The notes below the pieces were generated by a model. The model worked only from the letters and a program-made list of their open reading frames with translations, did no database searches and was not told where the DNA came from. A DNA stretch of 64,000 nt. Source: Micromonospora sp. MW-13 (GTDB lineage: Bacteria; Actinomycetota; Actinomycetes; Mycobacteriales; Micromonosporaceae). Of this stretch, positions 47,534 to 56,204 are shown one piece after another. Position 1 is the first letter of the stretch; the number at the start of each line of letters is the position of its first letter. Both the position numbers and the translations under genes were made by a program. Location: positions 372,001 to 436,000 of the forward strand of contig NZ_QKKX01000009.1 of NCBI RefSeq assembly GCF_003434305.1, written 5' to 3'.

Positions 47534-48472
47534 ATGAGCGTGGCCGGGATCGGCGAGTTCGGGTTGATCGACCGGGTCACCGCCCGGCTGCCCCAGGGGG
47601 CGGCCTGCCTGCTCGGGCCCGGCGACGACGCCGCGGTGCTGGCCGCGCCGGACGCCCGCGTCGTCGCGTCCACCGACGTGCTGGTCGAGGGACGGCACTT
47701 CCGGCGGGACTGGTCCAGCGCCCGGGACGTGGGGCACCGGGCGGCGGCGGCCAACCTGGCCGACATCGCGGCGATGGGCGGCACCCCGACCGCACTGCTG
47801 GTGGCGTTGTGCATGCCGGCGGACCTGGACCCGGCCTGGGCCGAGGAACTGGCCGACGGGCTGGCCGCCGAGGCGGCCACGGTGGGGGCGAGCGTGGTCG
47901 GCGGCGACATGTCCGCCAGCCCGACGCTGACGATCGCGGTCACCGCCCTCGGCGACCTGGGCGGCCGGGCCCCGGTGGTCCGCTCGGGCGCCCGCCCGGG
48001 AGACGTGCTGGCCCTGGCCGGCCGCAGCGGGTACGCCGCCGCCGGGTACACCGTGCTGTCCCGGGGCTTCCGCACCCCGAAGCTGCTGGTCGAGGCGTAC
48101 CGACGGCCCGAGGTGGCGTACTCGGCCGGGCCGCACGCCGCCCGGCTCGGCGCGACCGCCATGATCGACGTGTCGGACGGGCTGCTGGCCGACCTCGGGC
48201 ACGTGGCCCGGGCCAGCGGGGTCGGCATCGACGTACGCCGGGACGCCTTCGAGGTGCCCCGGCAGATGGGCGACGCCGCCCAGGCACTCGGGGTCGACCC
48301 GTACTCGTGGATCCTCGGCGGCGGCGACGACCACGCGCTGGCCGCGACCTTCCCCCCGGCGGTGGTGCTGCCCGCGCCGTGGCGGCCGGTCGGCCGGGTG
48401 GTCGAGGGCGCGGGCGTGACCGTCGACGGCGCGCCGTACGCCGGCCCGGCCGGCTGGGACCACTTCCGGTAG
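47534..48472 (+). CDS. thiL: Thiamine-monophosphate kinase
   Basis: 312 aa. It phosphorylates thiamine monophosphate to the diphosphate cofactor used by IlvB among others. PurM-like fold with LLGPGDDAAVLA, STDVLVEGRHF, NLADIAAMGG, DVSDGLLADLGH and GGGDDHAL. ATG 47534 has a GGGGGACG-type site. It is divergent from the RAM-DUF3515 unit. Confidence 0.94.
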   Translation: MSVAGIGEFGLIDRVTARLPQGAACLLGPGDDAAVLAAPDARVVASTDVLVEGRHFRRDWSSARDVGHRAAAANLADIAAMGGTPTALLVALCMPADLDPAWAEELADGLAAEAATVGASVVGGDMSASPTLTIAVTALGDLGGRAPVVRSGARPGDVLALAGRSGYAAAGYTVLSRGFRTPKLLVEAYRRPEVAYSAGPHAARLGATAMIDVSDGLLADLGHVARASGVGIDVRRDAFEVPRQMGDAAQALGVDPYSWILGGGDDHALAATFPPAVVLPAPWRPVGRVVEGAGVTVDGAPYAGPAGWDHFR

Positions 48473-48501
48473 GCACTGGTCAGGGACGTACCCTTCACTC
48501 C

Positions 48502-48969
48502 GTGAGTGAGATCGAGATCCGCGCGGCCCGCTTCGACTCGCCGGAGGCGCAGGGGCTCATCCGGGCCGCCCTGGCGGACCTGGGCCAGCGGTACGGGGGC
48601 AGCGGGGACGACACCCCGGTCGACGCCGTCGAGTTCGAGCCGCCGGGCGGGGCGTTCCTGGTCGCGTACCTGGCGGGGGAGCCGGTGGGGTGCGGCGGCT
48701 GGCGCAGCCACGGCGACGCCGGGGACACCGCGGAGCTGAAGCGGATGTACACCAGCCCCGCGGCGCGCGGCCGGGGCGTGGCGCGGGCGGTGCTCGCGGC
48801 CGTCGAGCGGTCGGCGCGCGAGCACGGACGCAAGCGGCTCATCCTGGAGTGCGGGTACAAGCAGCCCGAGGCGATCGCCATGTACACCTCGGCCGGGTAC
48901 GAGAGCATCCCGAACTTCGGGTTCTACCAGGACGCCCCGGGCTGCCTCTCCTTCGGCCGTACCCTCTGA
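48502..48969 (+). CDS. GNAT acetyltransferase
   Basis: 155 aa. LKRMYTSPAARGRGVARAVL is the acetyl-CoA binding loop, and LECGYKQPEAIAMYTSAGYE closes the fold. Substrate unknown. GTG 48502 follows TACCCT by 7 nt without a ribosome site, so it is probably transcribed on its own as a leaderless mRNA although it lies 30 nt after thiL. Confidence 0.88.
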   Translation: MSEIEIRAARFDSPEAQGLIRAALADLGQRYGGSGDDTPVDAVEFEPPGGAFLVAYLAGEPVGCGGWRSHGDAGDTAELKRMYTSPAARGRGVARAVLAAVERSAREHGRKRLILECGYKQPEAIAMYTSAGYESIPNFGFYQDAPGCLSFGRTL

Positions 48970-49026
48970 CCGGCCGCCCCGGCGCGGTGGCCTGCCGGGC
49001 CGGCGGGCGACGTTCGGGGCGGACAC

Positions 49027-49058
49027 GAAAAGCCGGCGAGCCCTCAGGCCCGCCGGCT
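49027..49058 (-). terminator. Terminator after rpmB
   Basis: An 8-bp AGCCGGCG stem (49031-49038 with 49051-49058). Read on the minus strand it is followed by TTTTCG. Confidence 0.7.
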
Positions 49059-49092
49059 GTCCGGCGAAAATGGTGGGGTCGGCGCTACCGCG

Positions 49093-49284
49093 TCAGGCGC
49101 GGGTGACCTTGCCGGCCTTGATGCAGGAGGTGCAGACCTGCAACTTCTTGGTGTTACCACCACCGGCCGGGGTACGCACCGACTGGATGTTCGGGTTCCA
49201 GCGGCGGTTGGTCCGCCGGTGCGAGTGGGACACGTTGTGGCCGAAGCCCGGTCCCTTGCCACAGACGTCGCACACGCTAGCCAC
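49093..49284 (-). CDS. rpmB: 50S ribosomal protein L28
   Basis: 63 aa. [20 protein letters not shown] and the second pair CTSC form a four-Cys zinc site, so this is the zinc-binding (C+) paralogue. [15 protein letters not shown] is the family core. GTG 49284 has AGGAG upstream. Divergent from the DAK-family gene. Zinc-free paralogues under Zur control often exist elsewhere. Confidence 0.97.
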   Translation of the reverse strand: MASVCDVCGKGPGFGHNVSHSHRRTNRRWNPNIQSVRTPAGGGNTKKLQVCTSCIKAGKVTRA

Positions 49285-49471
49285 GGGATACTCCTGGGTT
49301 TGAAACGTTCATGAGGTCGCCGCCAGGCGCTGCCCGGGCAACCTGGTCAGGTTACCCGATGCCCCCCGTGCCTGGCCAACCGGCCCCTGTCGGGCATGAC
49401 GGCGGGTGGACACGCCGGGGCGGGGCGGTCGGCCCGGGCGGGTGTCGGTGTGCGCCAGTAGGCTTCTCGCC

Positions 49472-51082
49472 GTGCTGGACACCCTCGACGCCGCCGCGGT
49501 GCGCCGCTGGTGCGCGGGTGGGCTGGCCGCGCTCCGCCGGCACCAGGGGGAGATCGACGACCTCAACGTCTACCCGGTCCCCGACGGCGACACCGGCACC
49601 AACCTCGTGCTCACCCTCACCTCGGCCCAGCAGGCCCTGGCGATGGACCTGGAGACCGTCGGCGACGGCGGGTCCACCCCGCACGGGCACGCGCTGCGGC
49701 TGATGGCGCGCGGCGCGCTGCTCGGCGCCCGGGGCAACTCCGGGGTGATCCTGTCGCAGATCCTGCGCGGCTTCGCCGACGCCCTGGCCACCGCGCCGGT
49801 GGTGCGGGGCCGCCAGTTGGCCGCCGCGCTGCGCGACGCCACCGACGCCGCGTACGCCGCCGTCGCCAGCCCGGTCGAGGGCACCCTGCTCAGCGTGGTC
49901 GCGGCGGCGGCCGGGGCGGCGGAGTCGGCGGACAGCGACGACCTGCGCACCGTCGCCCGGGCGGCGGCCGGGGCCGCCGCCCGGGCCCTGGCGCGTACCC
50001 CCGAGCAGTTGCCGGCGCTGGCCCGCGCCGGCGTGGTCGACGCCGGCGGCCGAGGGCTGTGCCTGCTGCTCGACGCGCTGGTCGAGGCGATCACGGGGGA
50101 GAGCCCGCACCGGCCGGCGCCCGCCCCGCGCGAGGCCCGCCCGCCGGCCACCGCCGTGCGGGAGACCGGCTCGGCGCAGTACGCGTACGAGGTGCAGTTC
50201 CTGCTCGACGCCGGGCCCGAGGCGGTCGCCCGGCTGCGGGAGATCCTGGCCGGGCTCGGCGACTCGCTGGTGGTGGTCGGCGACGGGGCCACCGATGCGG
50301 CGTCGACCACCTGGAACGTGCACGTGCACGTCAACGACGTGGGCGCGGCCGTGGAGGCGGGGGTGGAGGCCGGCCGGCCGTACCGGATCTCGGTGACCCG
50401 CTTCGCGGACCAGGTGGCCGCGCCGGCGCGGGACGGCCGGGCGGCCGTGGTGGTCGCCTCCGGCGCCGGCATCGCGGAGCTGTGCGCGGGCGAGGGGGCG
50501 ACGGTGGTGCCGGGCAACCCGTCCACCCGTGACCTGCTCGACGCGATCCTGGCCACCGCGGCGGCCCGGGTGGTGGTGCTGCCCAACGACCCGAACACCC
50601 AGGCCGTGGCGAGCGCCGCCGCGCGGGAGGCGCACGCGCTGGGGGTGAAGGTCAGCGTGGTGCCCACCCGGTCGCCGGTGCAGGCGTTGGCCGCCCTCGC
50701 CGTGCGCGACCCGGAGCGCCGCTTCGCCGACGACGTGATCGCGATGGCCGAGGCCGCGGGCGCGTGCCGGTACGCCGAGGTCTGCTGGGCCGGCCGGGAG
50801 GCGCTGACGGTCGCCGGCCCGTGCCGCCCCGGCGACGTGCTCGCCCTGGTCGAGGGGGAGGTGCACCTGATCGGCGTGGATCTGACCGACACCTGCGCCG
50901 CCGTCGTCGACCGGATGCTCGGCGGCGGCGGTGAGCTGGTCACCCTGCTCTCCGGCGCGGACGCCCCCGACGGGCTGGCCGCCGCCGTCGCCGAGCACGT
51001 CGCCCGGCGCTGGCCGTTCGTGGAGGTCCAGGCGTACCCGGGCGGCCAACCGCACTATCCGCTCCTGGTGGGGGTCGAATGA
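49472..51082 (+). CDS. DAK2/FakA-like kinase domain protein
   Basis: 536 aa. The N-terminal DAK2 nucleotide domain has VYPVPDGDTGTNL, GARGNSGVILSQIL and VDAGGRGLCLLLD. The C-terminal half is the conserved FakA middle/C-terminal region (VVVLPNDPNTQAVA, VVPTRSPVQALAAL). FakA phosphorylates fatty acids bound by FakB; no fakB (DegV) is adjacent. GTG 49472 follows TAGGCT by 7 nt, probably leaderless. The stop overlaps recG (ATGA). Confidence 0.9.
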   Translation: MLDTLDAAAVRRWCAGGLAALRRHQGEIDDLNVYPVPDGDTGTNLVLTLTSAQQALAMDLETVGDGGSTPHGHALRLMARGALLGARGNSGVILSQILRGFADALATAPVVRGRQLAAALRDATDAAYAAVASPVEGTLLSVVAAAAGAAESADSDDLRTVARAAAGAAARALARTPEQLPALARAGVVDAGGRGLCLLLDALVEAITGESPHRPAPAPREARPPATAVRETGSAQYAYEVQFLLDAGPEAVARLREILAGLGDSLVVVGDGATDAASTTWNVHVHVNDVGAAVEAGVEAGRPYRISVTRFADQVAAPARDGRAAVVVASGAGIAELCAGEGATVVPGNPSTRDLLDAILATAAARVVVLPNDPNTQAVASAAAREAHALGVKVSVVPTRSPVQALAALAVRDPERRFADDVIAMAEAAGACRYAEVCWAGREALTVAGPCRPGDVLALVEGEVHLIGVDLTDTCAAVVDRMLGGGGELVTLLSGADAPDGLAAAVAEHVARRWPFVEVQAYPGGQPHYPLLVGVE

Positions 51083-53283
51083 CGACGTCCGAGCCGGCCA
51101 CGGTCGACACGCCGCTGAAGAAGCTCGTCGGGGAGAAGACGGCCAAGGCCCTGGCCGCGCACCTCGACCTGCACACCGCCGGTGACCTGGTCTACCACTT
51201 CCCCCGCCGGTACGACGAGCGCGGCGAGCACACCGACATCCGCTCCCTGGACGTCGGCGAGCAGGTCACCGTCCTGGCCCAGGTGCAGAAGACCGCCGTG
51301 CGGCCGATGCGCCAGCGGCGGGGCAACCTCCTGGAGGTGACCGTCGGGGACGACTCCGGCGGTGTGCTCACCCTGACCTTCTTCGGCAACCAGGCGTGGC
51401 GGGAGCGGGAGCTGCGTCCCGGCCGGTGGGGGCTGTTCGCCGGCAAGGTCACCGAGTTCCGGAGCAAGCGGCAGCTCAACGGCCCGGAGTACGTCATGCT
51501 CGGCGACGGCGGCGACGGTGAGGCCGCGGTCGACGAGGAGGTCGAGGAGTTCGCCGGGGCGCTGATCCCGGTGTATCCGGCCGCGGCGGCGGTGCCGACC
51601 TGGGTGATCGCCCGTTGCGTGCGGGTGGTGCTGGACACCTTCACCCCGCCGGAGGACCCGCAGCCCGCCACCGTCCGGGCCGACCGCAAACTGGTCGGGA
51701 TCGGCACCGCGCTGCGCGAGATCCACCGACCGTCCAGCAAGGAGAACCTGTACCGGGCCCGCCGCCGGCTCAAGTGGGACGAGGCGTTCGCCGTGCAGCT
51801 CACCCTCGTGCAGCGCAAGCTCCGGGCCGCCGCCTGGCCGGCGAAGGCCCGGCCACCCCGCGCCGGTGGGCTGCTCGACGCGTTCGACGCCCGGCTGCCG
51901 TACGAGCTGACGCCCGGCCAGCGGACGGTCGGCGCGGAGATCGCCGCCGACCTGACCGTCCCGCACCCGATGCACCGGCTGCTCCAGGGCGAGGTCGGCT
52001 CCGGCAAGACGGTGGTGGCGCTGCGGGCGATGCTCCAGGTGGTCGACGCCGGCGGGCAGGCCGCGCTGCTCGCCCCGACCGAGGTCCTCGCCGCCCAGCA
52101 CCACCGGGGGATGCTCGACCTGCTCGGCCCGCTCGCCCGCGCCGGTGAGCTGGGTGCCGCCGACGACGCCACCCGGGTCGAGCTGGTCACCGGCTCGCTC
52201 GGTGCGGCAGCCCGCCGGCAGGCCCTCGCCGAGGTGGCCGGCGGGCGGGCCGGGATCGTGCTCGGCACCCACGCCCTGCTGTACGAGGGGGTGGACTTCG
52301 CCGACCTGGGCCTCGTGGTGGTCGACGAGCAGCACCGGTTCGGCGTCGAGCAGCGCGATGCGTTGCGCTCCAAGGCCGACCAGCCGCCGCACGTGCTGGT
52401 GATGACGGCCACCCCGATCCCGCGCACGGTGGCGATGACCGTCTACGGCGACCTGGAGACGTCCACCCTGTCCCAGCTCCCGCAGGGGCGCTCGCCGATC
52501 GCCTCGCACGTGGTGCCGGCCGCCGAGAAGCCGGCCTTCCTGGACCGGGCCTGGCGCCGGCTGCGCGAGGAGGTCGCCGCCGGCCACCAGGCGTACGTGG
52601 TGTGCCCCCGGATCGGAGAGGGACCGGCGTCGGAGGAGGAGCCGCCCCGGGAGGACGACAACGGCCGACGGCCCCCGCTCGCGGTGACCGAGGTCGCCCC
52701 GCTGCTCGCCGAGGGGCCGCTGCACGGGCTGCGGATCGGCATCCTGCACGGGAAGCTGCCCGCCGACGAGAAGGACGCCGTGATGCGCTCCTTCGCCGCC
52801 GGCGACCTGGACGTGCTGGTGGCCACCACGGTCGTCGAGGTGGGTGTCAACGTGCCCAACGCCACCGTGATGATCGTGCTGGACGCCGACCGGTTCGGCG
52901 TCTCCCAGCTGCACCAGCTCCGCGGCCGGGTGGGCCGGGGCTCGGCGGCCGGCCTCTGCCTGCTGGTCAGCGAGGCGGCCGAGGGTTCCTCGGCCCGGGA
53001 GCGCCTCGACGCGGTGGCGTCCACCACGGACGGTTTCAAGCTCGCCGAGCTGGACCTGGAGCAGCGCCGCGAGGGCGACGTGCTCGGGGCCACCCAGTCC
53101 GGCCGGCGCTCGCACCTGCGGCTGCTGTCGCTGCTGCGCGACGCCGATTTGATCCGGGACGCCCGGGCCGAGGCGATCGCCCTGGTCGAGGAGGACCCGG
53201 AGCTGGAACGCCACCCGGCGTTGGCCGCATCGGTGGCCGCCCTGGTCGACGAGGAACGAGCGGAGTACCTGGAGAAGGGCTGA
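51079..53283 (+). CDS. recG: ATP-dependent DNA helicase RecG
   Basis: 734 aa. It remodels stalled forks and Holliday junctions. An N-terminal OB wedge (~60-160) is followed by helicase motif I GEVGSGKTVVAL (~310), the DEQH box VVDEQHRFGV, motif III TATPIPRT and motif VI QLRGRVGRG. The insert EGPASEEEPPREDDNG is a local acidic loop. ATG 51079 overlaps the DAK-gene stop; this DAK-recG order is widespread in Gram-positives. Confidence 0.96.
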   Translation: MTTSEPATVDTPLKKLVGEKTAKALAAHLDLHTAGDLVYHFPRRYDERGEHTDIRSLDVGEQVTVLAQVQKTAVRPMRQRRGNLLEVTVGDDSGGVLTLTFFGNQAWRERELRPGRWGLFAGKVTEFRSKRQLNGPEYVMLGDGGDGEAAVDEEVEEFAGALIPVYPAAAAVPTWVIARCVRVVLDTFTPPEDPQPATVRADRKLVGIGTALREIHRPSSKENLYRARRRLKWDEAFAVQLTLVQRKLRAAAWPAKARPPRAGGLLDAFDARLPYELTPGQRTVGAEIAADLTVPHPMHRLLQGEVGSGKTVVALRAMLQVVDAGGQAALLAPTEVLAAQHHRGMLDLLGPLARAGELGAADDATRVELVTGSLGAAARRQALAEVAGGRAGIVLGTHALLYEGVDFADLGLVVVDEQHRFGVEQRDALRSKADQPPHVLVMTATPIPRTVAMTVYGDLETSTLSQLPQGRSPIASHVVPAAEKPAFLDRAWRRLREEVAAGHQAYVVCPRIGEGPASEEEPPREDDNGRRPPLAVTEVAPLLAEGPLHGLRIGILHGKLPADEKDAVMRSFAAGDLDVLVATTVVEVGVNVPNATVMIVLDADRFGVSQLHQLRGRVGRGSAAGLCLLVSEAAEGSSARERLDAVASTTDGFKLAELDLEQRREGDVLGATQSGRRSHLRLLSLLRDADLIRDARAEAIALVEEDPELERHPALAASVAALVDEERAEYLEKG

Positions 53284-53437
53284 TCTCGCCCCGGGCGGCC
53301 TGATCGACTCCGGGTGAGGCACCGGCGGCCCCCGTCGGGCGGTGCATGGTGCCGCACCCCGGGAGGAGCGGTGTCGCCGGCCGCGAGGGTCGTCGGCGGC
53401 CCCCCACCGGGGACGCGTCCGCGCCTAGGCTCGACCG

Positions 53438-54376
53438 ATGTCGACCCCGTCTCTCCTTCGTGGCATGGTGCTGCTGGCCCAGGGCGACCGGCGCGCCGTC
53501 GAGCAGGCCACCGGCCTCGCCGACGACGCCACCGGTCAGCCCTGCTCCGGCCGGACCCGGTTCCAGATCGCCTCGATCAGCAAGAACATGGCCGCCGCGG
53601 CCGTCCTGCTCCTCGCCGAGCGGGGAAGGCTCGACGTGCACGATCCCGTCGACCGGTGGGTGCCGAACTGCCCGCCGGCCTGGCGGCCCATCACCCTGCA
53701 CCACCTGCTCACCCACACCTCGGGCCTCGGGCACTGGGAGGAGTACCCGCTGCTCGACCTGGCCGGCGCGATCGACCCCGACGAACTGCTGGCCGTGTTC
53801 CGCGAGGTCCCGCCGCTGTTCGCCGCCGGTGCGGGCTGGCACTACAGCAGCCCGGGCTACGTTCTGCTCGCCCGCGCCGTCGAGCGGGCCGCCGACCGGG
53901 CGTACCGGGACTTCCTGGCGGAGGAGGTCTTCGCGCCGTTGGACATGACCGGCAGCTTCGCCGGCTCCGGCGCCGGACGCGCCGACGTGGCGACGGGCCA
54001 CTCCGGCGGCCGTCCGGTGCTCTCCTGGGACCTGGACACGGTGAGCATGGGCGCGGGTGACGTCTGGTGCACCGCCGGCGACCTACTGGCCTGGCTCGAC
54101 GGGCTGCGGGACGCCCGACTGCTCACCCCCGCCTCGGTCGCACAAATGATCACCGCGTACGCGCAGGCCGGCTCCGGACCGCAGGCGTACGGGTACGGCT
54201 GCTTCGTCGGCCCGCTGGCGGGGGAGCGGTCGGTCGGCCACTCCGGGCACAACCTCGGCTTCAAGGCGTTCGTCGCCTGGCTGCCGGACTCCGACCGCCG
54301 GCTGGTCGTGCTGACCAACGACGACGAGGACCCGGTCGCCCCAACCCTGATCGACCACCTCCTCACCACCAACTGA
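53438..54376 (+). CDS. Beta-lactamase-family serine hydrolase
   Basis: 312 aa. Class C/DD-peptidase fold: SxxK as ASISKNMA near residue 47, Tyr motif WHYSSPGY near 140 and HSGHN in place of KTG near 268. No signal peptide, so cytoplasmic esterase or peptidase activity is more likely than antibiotic resistance. ATG 53438 follows TAGGCT by 6 nt, so the mRNA is probably leaderless. Confidence 0.88.
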   Translation: MSTPSLLRGMVLLAQGDRRAVEQATGLADDATGQPCSGRTRFQIASISKNMAAAAVLLLAERGRLDVHDPVDRWVPNCPPAWRPITLHHLLTHTSGLGHWEEYPLLDLAGAIDPDELLAVFREVPPLFAAGAGWHYSSPGYVLLARAVERAADRAYRDFLAEEVFAPLDMTGSFAGSGAGRADVATGHSGGRPVLSWDLDTVSMGAGDVWCTAGDLLAWLDGLRDARLLTPASVAQMITAYAQAGSGPQAYGYGCFVGPLAGERSVGHSGHNLGFKAFVAWLPDSDRRLVVLTNDDEDPVAPTLIDHLLTTN

Positions 54377-54418
54377 CCACCCCCACCCACCCGCCGCGTC
54401 CCGCCGCGCCCCACGCGG

Positions 54419-54482
54419 GCGCTCTTTCACGGGATCAGTGGCCTCCGGCGAGCACGACGCCACTGATCCCGTGAAAGAGCGC
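54419..54482. repeat. 24-bp-arm perfect palindrome
   Basis: Arms 54419-54442 and 54459-54482 are exact complements (starting GCGCTCTTTCACGGGATCAG) around a 16-nt loop. It lies 43 nt after the hydrolase stop and ~130 nt from the convergent LPXTG gene. A terminator role fits, but its AT-containing conserved look suggests a dispersed element. Confidence 0.85.
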
Positions 54483-54613
54483 GAACTCTGCGGGGCGGGG
54501 TGGGGGACGGCCGGCATGGGGCGAGGGCGCGTCGGCCGGGTGGTCGACGCGCCCTCGGGCCGTGCGGTTCGGGGGGACCCGGTCAGCTCAGCGGGTCGGG
54601 GTGGGTCGGTGGG

Positions 54614-55900
54614 TCAGGAGGTGAAGCGGATCCGTCGACGCCGGGCGACCACGAAGAGCACCGCGCCGGCCGCCAGCAGGGCGACCGCCCCGGCGGCGAT
54701 GCCGCCGGCCGCCGCGCCGGTCACCGGCAGGCCACCTTCCTCGCCGCCGCCGGTGCCGCCCTCGTCGCAGCCGTTCAGCGGGGCGGTCCACTTGATCGGC
54801 TCGGCGGACTCCAGGTCCCCGGTGACGACGACGGTCAGACCCTTGGCGGCCGGGAAGCGCACGGACTTGTTGGTGCCCGGCTCGATGGTGACGGTCTGCG
54901 GCTTGCCGGTGCTCGGGGTGAAGGTCGAGGTCAGGCTGACGCCGTTCTTCGGGTTCTGGACCAGCAGGACCAGCTCGTCGCAGGTGGACTCGTAGGAGGT
55001 CTCCGGCTCGCCGACCTCGGGCTCCTGGCATTCCGCCGGGGCCTTCGGGGTACCGGTCCAGACGCTCTTCTCGTTGGCCGTGACGGTGATCTGGCCGTCC
55101 ACGGCGGCGGCGTCCAGCTCGACCTTCTCGATGCTGCGCAGGGGGACCGTGACGGCCTTGCTGAAGCCCTTGTCGGTGGCGATCACGAAGTTCGCCGGGG
55201 CGTTGCCGTCGCGGTTGATCAGGCTGAACGTGACCTTGCCGGCGCAGTCGGACTCGACGACCGCCTCGGGCGCGGCCTCGCAGGTCTCACCGCCGCCGTT
55301 GTACCAGGCCTGCGGGCCCTTCGACTGGGAGCCGATGCCCTTGGGGCTGCCGACCTTGCGGTCGCCGTAGCGCGGACCGCTCTTGGTCAGCGGGTCGATG
55401 ATCTTGTCACCGAAGACGAAGTCGACCTGGGTGTAGCAGGTGGGGACCTCGACCTTGAACTTCAGCGTCGACCGGGTGCCCACCTCGTCCTTGGCGACCG
55501 AGGTGAACTTGTCGACCGACTTGCTCAGCACGTACTGCGGGAACTCGACCTTCGCCGACGGGGCGACGTACGAGACCAGCGCGAAGGCCTGCTCCTCGCC
55601 CTCGCAGAGCGGGCCGTTGACCAGCGTGATGCTGGCCTCGCCGAGCTTGCCGCGGAATTTGTGCGTGTACCGCGCGTCGGCGGCGCTGACGCAGGTCGGC
55701 CCCTCCGGGGCGGGCGTGGTCGACGACTCGCTAGCAGGCGGCGTCGCCGTCGGCGCGGACGTGGCCGGGGAGGCCGACGGCTGCGGCGACGGGCTGGTGG
55801 CCAGCGCCGGAGACGACGCCGCGAACGCCGTGGCGAGGCCGGCCAGGGCGGCGGCGGCCACGACGACCGGCCGCCGTGGCGACAGCTTGGGACGGATCAC
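54614..55900 (-). CDS. LPXTG-anchored surface protein
   Basis: 428 aa. Signal peptide (~1-35), Ser/Thr/Pro-rich linker (~36-68) and a Cys-containing beta-rich ectodomain. The C-terminal sorting signal is LPVTG, followed by a ~25-residue hydrophobic helix and ARRRRIRFTS. A class E/actinobacterial sortase would anchor it to the cell wall. No domain is recognised. GTG 55900 has GGGAG upstream. No sortase gene is nearby. Confidence 0.88.
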   Translation of the reverse strand: MIRPKLSPRRPVVVAAAALAGLATAFAASSPALATSPSPQPSASPATSAPTATPPASESSTTPAPEGPTCVSAADARYTHKFRGKLGEASITLVNGPLCEGEEQAFALVSYVAPSAKVEFPQYVLSKSVDKFTSVAKDEVGTRSTLKFKVEVPTCYTQVDFVFGDKIIDPLTKSGPRYGDRKVGSPKGIGSQSKGPQAWYNGGGETCEAAPEAVVESDCAGKVTFSLINRDGNAPANFVIATDKGFSKAVTVPLRSIEKVELDAAAVDGQITVTANEKSVWTGTPKAPAECQEPEVGEPETSYESTCDELVLLVQNPKNGVSLTSTFTPSTGKPQTVTIEPGTNKSVRFPAAKGLTVVVTGDLESAEPIKWTAPLNGCDEGGTGGGEEGGLPVTGAAAGGIAAGAVALLAAGAVLFVVARRRRIRFTS

Positions 55901-56200
55901 GCGTACTCCCGGGGTGAAGAAGCGTCAGGGGGTGCGGCGCGGGGGCAACGGCGGTCGCGGCCGGGTGCGGCGCGCCCGCGACGACGCCTCCCGGCGCCGG
56001 TGGGCCGGCGGGACGCGGCCGGCACCCGGCAGACCCTAGCGAGAACGGGCCGGCCGGCACAGCGCACGGAAACCTCCGAGGGTGATGTTATGGATTTGAG
56101 ATCATTGATGTACGTCCGGTGATCGCGGCGCGACGTCCGTGGCACGCACCGTGGCGGCCGGTGGGGTCGCGTAGCGTCGGGGCATGAGCAGGAGCAGGCG
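55901..56200. other. Divergent region between the LPXTG gene and rsmD
   Basis: 300 nt. TAGGGT on the minus strand (~56041-56036) may serve the LPXTG gene. A small AT-rich patch (56083-56112) holds a mini-ORF, and TAGCGT (56172-56177) precedes a second mini-ORF overlapping rsmD. Confidence 0.5.
56090..56122 (+). CDS. Mini-ORF with rare codons upstream of rsmD
   Basis: MDLRSLMYVR, 10 codons, preceded by GAGGGTGA. It uses TTG, AGA, TCA and TTG, all unusual in this genome. No terminator follows before rsmD, so an attenuator is not supported. May be chance. Confidence 0.2.
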   Translation: MDLRSLMYVR

Positions 56201-56204
56201 GTGA
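56184..56204 (+). CDS. Leaderless minicistron overlapping rsmD start
   Basis: ATG 56184 lies 6 nt after TAGCGT (56172-56177). The frame reads MSRSRR and stops at TGA 56202-56204, which overlaps the rsmD GTG (GTGA). The rsmD ribosome site AGCAGGAG lies inside it, so it may couple rsmD translation to a leaderless start. Confidence 0.45.
   Translation: MSRSRR

Noticed and set aside
53438..54376. Antibiotic-resistance beta-lactamase
   Set aside because: No signal peptide, the third motif is HSGHN and not KTG, and the sequence resembles esterase-type relatives.
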